From Lophium mytilinum (lineage: Eukaryota; Ascomycota; Dothideomycetes; Mytilinidiales; Mytilinidiaceae): 64,000 nt of DNA. The notes under the pieces were generated by a model. It was not told the origin of the DNA. It made no database searches and saw only the letters and a list, made by a program, of their open reading frames with translations. This document shows, in pieces, positions 57,889-64,000 of this stretch. Numbering within the stretch: the stretch's first letter is position 1; every line of letters begins with the position of its first letter. A program made the position numbers and the translations under genes. The stretch is from positions 441,834 through 505,833 of the forward strand of contig MU004189.1 in the NCBI GenBank assembly GCA_010093605.1. Direction: 5' to 3'.

Positions 57889-58961
57889 ATGGCGGACGAC
57901 TTAGAGGTATGTCTATTTCTCGCTGTTACATTGCAGAAGACTAAATGCGCCCTAGGAACGTCTTAAAAGCCATGCTCGAGCTTTCGAGGGTTTGATTTCG
58001 CTGATACCAGCTAAGCACTACTATGGTGAAGACACGAGTGTACGTGTCTATTCAAATCTATATAAAACTACCAGACTGACACCTACGTCAGGACCAATGG
58101 CAACGGAAAAAGCAGACGAAGAAGCAGAAACGGGAGGCCAAACGCGCGAAGCTAGACCCGAGCTCCTACAAGAGCGCGAAAGATGTCATGGACGACAACG
58201 AGCGGAAGCGGAAGCGGGAGTTGGAGGCGGAGGATGATTCGGACATCGGAGGAGAGGGCAGAGAACGACCACAGGAGGGCTTAAGAGCAAAGGGCAAAAA
58301 GGCGAAGATGCTGAAGCTAAACGGCGCTAAAGGAGACAAAGCCAAGACGCCCAAGGGAGAGCAAGATGACGCAGAGAGTGGCGTGGAGGGGGAGATAGTA
58401 CCAAAGAAGTCAAAAGCAGAGAAGAGGAGGGAGAAAGATCAGAGGAAGAAGGAGAAGCAAGCGAAGCTGAAGGAGAAAGTGGAGGCAAGGAAGGCGCGGA
58501 AAGAAGAAGCTGCTACTGAGAAACCTGTCGAAGCAGAGCAGGAAAAGGTGGCCAATTCGGACGAGGACGAAGCCAATGGCGATGACATTGAGGCAATCGA
58601 TGTCAGCGGGTTAGTCGAGGACGAGCCTGCGGGCTCTCAAGACAGCGCGGCATCCACGCCAGCGCCGGGAGTAGAAGAAGATCCAGACGATGAAGCAGAA
58701 GTTCTCACAGAAACGCAGGCGCAACGGGATGCCATGAAAGCCAAACTCCAGGCTCAAATCAAGGAGCTACGTGCCCAGCGGAAGGCGGATAGTACTCTAG
58801 GGAAGTCCGGGCAGGACAAACAGAAGATGATCGATGCCAGGCGGAGAAAGGAAGAGCTCAAAAAGGCGGCAAGAAAGGAGCTAAGGAAGGAAGACAAGGT
58901 GGGCAAAAAGGAGGGCAAAAAGGAGGCCAAGGAGAGTAAACAGAAGGCCAAGTTTGGTTGA
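57889..58961 (+). CDS. RRP14: RRP14/SURF6-family ribosome biogenesis protein, short form (323 aa)
   Basis: Three exons, 57889-57906, 57956-58039 and 58092-58961, with introns of 49 and 52 bases, phase 0. Exon 1 is 18 bases (MADDLE). The N terminus is the Rrp14 signature: ERLKSHARAFEGLISLIPAK, HYYGEDTSDQWQRKKQTKKQ and KLDPSSYKSAKDVMDDNERK. A charged Lys/Glu region follows, then part of the SURF6 core (QAQIKELRAQRKAD, IDARRRKEELKKA). SURF6 proteins act in the nucleolus on 60S and 40S precursor assembly. The chain stops at KQKAKFG, where fungal relatives normally continue with another 100 or more residues of the Lys-rich SURF6 domain. I found no splice or frame that restores it. The gene is either truly short, truncated, or affected by a sequence error. 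Confidence 0.85.
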
Positions 58962-59197
58962 CAACTGCAATTACGGGACAGCAAAGGCATGTTGCATGAA
59001 GTACGATAGTCGGCTTAAGCGTCTGGGACCCAATTGATTGATACCATAATGAGGATATTATTTTCACGTCATCACTCATGCAAGCATATGAGCCTGTTAC
59101 AAAGGGATGCATTCTAGGGAGTGCTTATAGTTACAACTATGAGAATCTCGAGGCTCCAGTTCTGAAATATTTACATTTTGACGATCTCGAAATCCAT

Positions 59198-59999
59198 TTA
59201 CCTGTATGGGGCGTCCGCACGAGCAGCTGCCGCGATCTCTGGTTCCCACTTGTCTCCGTTCATCAACAGTTTCTCTTTGTTATATAGCAACTCTTCCCGA
59301 GTCTCAGTTGCATACTCCGCATTGGGACCTATGATACTTAGCAAAACCCTATACATATGTAAATTTAATGACGTACCCTCAACAATTGCATCAACGGGGC
59401 AGCTCTCCTGGCACAGACCGCAGTATATGCACTTGGTCATATCGATATCGTATCTCGTCGTCCTCCTGCTACCATCCTCACGCTCCTCAGCCTCAATCGT
59501 GATGGCCTGGGCCGGGCAGATAGCTTCGCACAGCTTGCATGCAATGCAGCGCTCCTCCCCTGTCGGATATCGTCGGAGTGCGTGTTCCCCGCGAAATCGT
59601 GGCGAGATTGGGCCTTTCTCGAACGGATAGTATATTGTGTACCTTCAGAGTTGATCAACACACTATTCGGAGGCTGGTGGAGAGGTCTCAGGCCCCAATA
59701 GCGTAGACTCACGGTGGACGGAAGAACTGCTCCAAGGACACCCACATCCCTCGCATCATCTCCATCAACAAGAAGTACTTTCCAGCCTTGTCAAGCGCGC
59801 TCTCGCCAGAGTCCATTTCTCTCTTCGGCGGTGCCAGCCTGAAGCCTGGTGGCGGGGGCCCTGCTGGAGTGGCGGCCCGGAACGCTGTGGTGGAGAAGAA
59901 TGCGGCGGTCGTGGCTGAAGGGATTCGGGAGGCCCTGAGCAATGCCACGCCGTGTTGGCCGCGGGCCAGCATCATCAATGGCCTCGTCGCGCTGGCCAT
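59198..59999 (-). CDS. NDUFS8: Complex I 23-kDa iron-sulfur subunit, TYKY/NDUFS8 (227 aa)
   Basis: Three exons, 59999-59713, 59642-59377 and 59328-59198, flank introns of 70 and 48 bases. The product carries two 4Fe-4S clusters (N6a and N6b) that pass electrons toward the quinone site of NADH:ubiquinone oxidoreductase on the inner mitochondrial membrane. Both motifs are complete: [12 protein letters not shown] and [12 protein letters not shown]. Residues 1-~40 are Arg/Ala/Ser-rich without acidic residues, as expected for a mitochondrial presequence. The C terminus [20 protein letters not shown] and [17 protein letters not shown] is the invariant end of this subunit. Length matches fungal homologues. 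The gene shares a 388-base divergent promoter with the mitochondrial acyl carrier protein gene, another complex I subunit. Confidence 0.97.
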
Positions 60000-60387
60000 T
60001 GTGTGCGCAAGGTCGAAAGGAGTGGAGTGTCGGCTTCGGGGTGGGTTGGTGGCAATAGGTGGTCGTCGGGTGTTGAAGCTCTTGAAGTTCAGGAAGTTGC
60101 CGCAGTAATCAAGGCGTCTCTATTCGTCCACAACGTCGCGGCGCGGCCCCCGCGCAACGCAAATAATGGAAGAACCAAATTTATAGAGAGATGAAAGACG
60201 CGGCTTTTGAAGCAGATCCTGTGATATCAGCCCCGAATTAATCTATGTTGGGGTGTTCACGACGAGGCACATTCACAGTCACGTGATCTCAAGATTTGCT
60301 GTGCATCATGGACCTCGATCAGCAACTCCACCTCTAACAACGCTCCATCACCCCATCACCGCCAACGCTCCGCCTACATCACACACC
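60000..60387. promoter_or_regulatory. Shared divergent promoter of two complex I subunit genes
   Basis: 388 bases between the start codons of NDUFS8 (minus) and ACP1 (plus). A CACGTGA sequence at 60280-60286 could bind a bHLH factor. The ACP1 side is C-rich (CATCACCCCATCACC). Co-regulation is inferred from arrangement only. Confidence 0.55.
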
Positions 60388-61075
60388 ATGTTCCGAAATG
60401 CCATCCTCAGGTCAGCGCGAGCTGCTTCCAGGGCTGCCCCTCGGTTTCAGACGCCAATTGCCCGACCGGCTGCGCGAAGCTCCCTCTTCCAGTCAAAGCA
60501 AATAATTCCGGCTGCCAGCTTCCAATCGGTACGATGCTACTCGGCGCCCGCGGGACTGTCCAAAGATGAGGTTGAGGGCAGGATATTGGATCTGTTGAAG
60601 AACTTCGACAAGGTGCGTCCGGAGATAATGTAATGGGCTCTTGCGGATGTAGTGGCTAACTTTGGGGAATGCAGGTCAGCGATGCCTCGAAGGTACATCA
60701 AACCCGCAGGATATCTACAATATGAAGAAGACTTATAAGTTATAGCTGTCCGCGTCTTCCCACTTCTCAAACGACCTCGGCCTCGACAGTCTTGATACCG
60801 TGGAGGTGGTTATGGCGATTGAGGAGGTCAGTCTGCGGCGATATACATGCAGTTGGCCAGGCAGCTAATACCTAAGCAGGAATTCAGCATCGAGATCCCG
60901 GATAAGGAGGCGGATGCGATTCACAGCAGTATGTTGAACCTTAAATCTAACCATGAAAATGATGCTAACCAATTGCTAGTTGACAAGGCCGTGTCATACA
61001 TTCTGAGCCAGCCTGATGGTAAGCTGAGATCTGCGAGCTGCGTGGAAACATACTAATCAATCAATAGCGCACTAA
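60388..61075 (+). CDS. ACP1: Mitochondrial acyl carrier protein (139 aa)
   Basis: Six exons: 60388-60612, 60675-60692, 60746-60826, 60880-60928, 60980-61018 and 61068-61075. The second is 18 bases and the last 8 (ending AH and TAA). Introns are 48-62 bases. The protein carries the growing acyl chain in mitochondrial fatty-acid and lipoate synthesis, and in fungi it is also a subunit of complex I and helps iron-sulfur assembly. A basic, Arg/Ala/Ser-rich presequence covers about residues 1-50. The phosphopantetheine site is the Ser in DLGLDSLDTVEVVMAIEEEF, followed by IEIPDKEADAI and KAVSYILSQPDAH, the typical fungal end. The mature domain length fits ACP. It is divergent from the NDUFS8 gene. 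Confidence 0.96.
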
Positions 61076-61713
61076 ACTGGTCGCTGGAATTGAGATCGTT
61101 GATCGGAGAGGTCGGATGGGGTGGGATACTGGCTTTTCGGGCGCATCCATGGATCTGCGTAGATAGCCTCGAACTCTGTTATATATTCTCTGCGTGCGAG
61201 TCTTGGCCATAGGACTCGGTGCGCGTGTACTATCGCATAAAACACATGCTCACTTCTTCCACTGCTCTGCCGCCGCTTTGTGCCCATTGATACCTTTTGA
61301 GAAATTACAGAGCAGCAGCGCGAAGTATCAGTAAACTCGCCTGGCTTTCCCAGCCGGCGTCATATCTCACTTGTCTACTGTTCAAACCGGTATCAAAAAC
61401 AATCAGTTGACGTACCTCTGCCATTCCAAAAAAAGGCTTGGCGAGGGCTTTCGTTAATCTACCTACCTGTCTTCACCACCGCAACGTCGGAGGCAGAACA
61501 CCACGAGCCAATATTCCTCAACACCGCACCCAATCACTACTGGAGTCCACCTTACGTATACACGCCCGATTCCCAGCGACGATTCGATACCTCACACTTC
61601 CACTGCTGCGTCCCGCATGCCAACTTAGACTGCGCCGCCCACCCCTGCGCTCACACCGAGCCTTGAGCCCTCCAACCCCCAACCCTTGACCAGCCTTCAC
61701 AACACCCCCGCAG
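61076..61713. other. Intergenic region before VPS74
   Basis: About 640 bases with no gene. From 61460 on it is C-rich (CCACC, CACCGC, CTCC), fitting a promoter and 5' leader of VPS74. Confidence 0.55.
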
Positions 61714-62999
61714 ATGGCTTCCACAACTTCCGGTCTCACACGTAGGCGAGGAGGGGCCGCTGCTGGCGGTGCAGGCGCCGACAGTGAAGATGCCAGCCGA
61801 GTGAGCTCGCCCGTGCCTAGGCGCAACGAAGATCGAGCGCCAGAGACGTCGTATGAGAACTCTGAGAATGGACACAAGATTGCATTCGACCCGCGGGATA
61901 TCAGCGAAAGCGCCGAGAGGAACAAGCAGCCCAAGTTGACCCTGATGGAAGAGGTGCTTCTGATGGGCCTGAAAGACAAGCAGGTCAGTGCTTATGCTGC
62001 TCATGGGGAACTGGACTAGTCTGATATCTTGTGAACAGGGCTATCTCTCCTTCTGGAACGACAACATATCGTATGCGCTGCGAGGATGTATCGTCATCGA
62101 ACTGGCGTTCAGGGGGCGTGTGAGCATGCAAAAGGATTCCTCGCGGCGGCGCTTTCCCCTGGCAGACCGTGTCATTGAGGTCGTCGATGATACTCTGACC
62201 GGCGAGGTTTTGCTTGACGAAGCACTCAAGATGATGAAGTCGAGCGAGAAGATGAGCGTCAACTCGTGGATTGATCTTATGAGCGGTAAGAATTGGAGGG
62301 ACATCCTGCCCATGTTATACTCTGAACTAATTGTACTTCTTTATAGGCGAGACCTGGAATTTGATGAAGATTGGCTATCAGCTAAAGCAAGTCCGCGAAC
62401 GACTCGCTAAGGGTCTCGTGGACAAGGGCATCCTCCGCACCGAGAAGAAGAACTTTCTCTTATTCGACATGGCAACACATCCTGTAGCAGACGGTGGAGC
62501 GAAGGACGAGATAAGGCGTAGGGTGCGGAACGTCCTCACAAGTCGGACCGTCGTGCTCCCGGCAAGCCAGTTCCTCCCTGAAGAAATGGAGTTTCGATAC
62601 CTGCGAACGATTGCTATGGTCTGCGCGGCGTATGCGGCGAATGTCCTCGAAAACGCTCTCTCAACACTCGGACATGAGGCACGAGAACGAGCCTTTGCCC
62701 AGGTTGACGAACTTCTCGCTGAATACTCCCAATGGCCTTTTGGCAAGCGAGCTGGAGGGTCTGCGGGAGTGGGCGCAAACTTGGGCCAGGTCATCACTGA
62801 CGAGATCAACGCCGGCAAGGATAAGGAGCTGCAGCTTGAGGTAAGTGGACTTTGCCTACAATGCCGAAATCATATATCTGTGCATGCGGAGCGATGACGA
62901 GGCATTGTAGCCCTGATACTTTGAGCTTAGTACTAACATAGTTTACAGGTCGTGGCTGCGTGCTTGAGCGTGTTTACAAGGCTTGACTCTTTGCTCTGA
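61714..62999 (+). CDS. VPS74: Vps74/GOLPH3 Golgi PI4P-binding protein (353 aa)
   Basis: Four exons, 61714-61983, 62039-62285, 62347-62840 and 62949-62999, with introns of 55, 61 and 108 bases. The protein binds phosphatidylinositol 4-phosphate and the cytosolic tails of Golgi glycosyltransferases, keeping them in the Golgi. Residues 1-70 are a disordered basic and Ser-rich head (LTRRRGG). The GPP34 domain then runs to the end, with [91 protein letters not shown] and [20 protein letters not shown]. The last exon codes [16 protein letters not shown], the conserved closing helix, which supports the final 108-base intron. Length agrees with fungal Vps74. Confidence 0.96.
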
Positions 63000-64000
63000 G
63001 AGTTTGTTAAGACGTTTCAACTAATTCGTCGAGAGTAGTCGCCTTACACGTGTGCCCGATGACCCTTTGTTGTAGCAAAGATCTCTTGGAAGGACGCACG
63101 ATTCCTAGGGATTTCTACAAAGCTATTTGGGAGATCAGGGGCATACACGGGTTACTGGGGTATTGGGCTCGGTATTCGCGGTTCGAAGTTTCGGTTTTGG
63201 CAGAGTGCAGCAGTGCCTTGGGGGTGTTTGTGTACGGCGTCCGCACGGCTTCAAGCACTGTATTAGCACCACTTCTCGTTTTCTCCGTCTTTGTGAGCGG
63301 CTTTCCTCATTTTCCTCGGGCTAGGGATAAAATGGAGAACTGAGCTGCAATTGCTACACCACTCATGTTGTCTTGCTGCTGGATGCGTGTGCTTGTTATT
63401 TTATGTCGCATTGCGGCTGGGTGCATCTGCTTGCTCTCCTTGTCTTCGCTTTGCTACTACTACTTATGCTATGCTCCATATCTTCGCCTTGCTGCTAAGA
63501 CCTACGCTATGCTTCATGTCCTTGCCTTGCTGCTCAGACCTATGCTATACTGTCCATGTTTCTCAGGGTTCGTTGAACAATGTGGCAGTCAACAGCTCTT
63601 TATTATATCCTAAAACCTCCGATACTTCGATACACGCCTACTCCAAGATCATGTACCCTTGCCTAGCACTGCTTGAGGCTTCTGATACGATATCAAAAAA
63701 CTTGGAAACGACGGTTGTGCAGATCTGGTAGCTCTCTGGGCCACTTCAGACGGATTCAAATTGGAACGCTGTTTTTTATCCAGCAAAGCCTGGCTCTTCA
63801 CTCCATATCTGCTGCCGTCATGTCCACCTCATCAGTCGATGCTGACTAATTCGTCACGTGCCGTGAGAGACTCATCCATCTGCAGTGCTCCTCTTCGGCC
63901 TCACTTCAACCCAATAACACGCGGCGCACTGAGCCCTCGTCCCCCCCAGCTGAAACACAGCGCCGCGACTCGCTGGCCCGCCTTGGTCGTTGCCGTCGTC
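63000..64000. other. Region downstream of VPS74
   Basis: No gene is seen in 1 kb. A small tandem repeat sits at 63444-63559. The last ~150 bases are CT- and GC-rich and may be the start of another gene's promoter beyond the window. Confidence 0.5.
63444..63559. repeat. Diverged 38-bp tandem repeat, three copies
   Basis: Units at 63444-63481, 63482-63519 and 63520-63559 share a CTTCGCCTTGCTGCTAAGAC-like half and a CTATGCTTCATGT-like half. The short Leu/Cys-rich open frames here are produced by the repeat. Confidence 0.75.

Noticed and set aside
1-64000. CRISPR arrays, rRNA genes and bacterial-type operons
   Set aside because: None was seen; gene structure and content are those of a fungal nuclear chromosome.

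Overview
The window is nuclear DNA of a filamentous ascomycete (Pezizomycotina). Genes lie on both strands and are split by short introns of about 45-130 bases with GTRNGT donors and CTNAC-like branch sites. The content is typical of the group: a BLI-3 relative, a Crh-type GH16 wall enzyme, a HET/NACHT receptor and many fungus-only proteins. The style suits Dothideomycetes, but the class is an inference. Exon models were assembled by hand from splice signals, frame and family conservation.

Left part (1-25.4 kb). A GC-rich stretch without convincing genes is followed by a degenerate ~100-bp tandem repeat (3.45-4.1 kb) and a possible 45-residue membrane peptide. Next come a giant coiled-coil protein of about 2320 residues (minus), a GPI-anchored Crh-like transglycosidase (minus), gamma-glutamyl phosphate reductase (plus), a cytochrome b561 protein (minus) and a long conserved fungal protein (plus). 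The part ends in a 745-bp element with 68-bp terminal inverted repeats and a 6-bp target duplication.

Middle (25.7-36.7 kb). Eight related but diverged genes of unknown function form a tandem array, seven plus and one minus. They share an LPxELRDxxYxYA block, an NQLQYVSKQLRAET block and a C-terminal WYxEGI-like block. Five of them begin with an 8-base coding exon followed by a phase-2 intron. One copy is truncated and one carries an acidic tail. This array is the most distinctive undescribed feature of the window.

Right part (37-63 kb). Conserved genes follow: an acidic nuclear-type protein, HEM4, BFR1, a seven-exon GH15 hydrolase and BLI-3. Then comes a six-exon NLR of about 1707 residues (HET, a DUF7708-like helical region, NACHT, a propeller-like C terminus). 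Upstream of it lies a gene encoding four perfect-length 55-residue repeats. The part ends with a fungal protein of unknown role, an RRP14/SURF6 homologue that looks short, the complex I 23-kDa subunit, mitochondrial acyl carrier protein and VPS74.

The genes do not form a biosynthetic pathway. Two functional links are visible. The complex I TYKY subunit and mitochondrial acyl carrier protein, itself a complex I component, share a divergent promoter region of under 400 bp. The NLR and the expanded paralogue array are both the kind of fast-evolving accessory content often tied to self/non-self recognition, but a link between them is not shown by the sequence.
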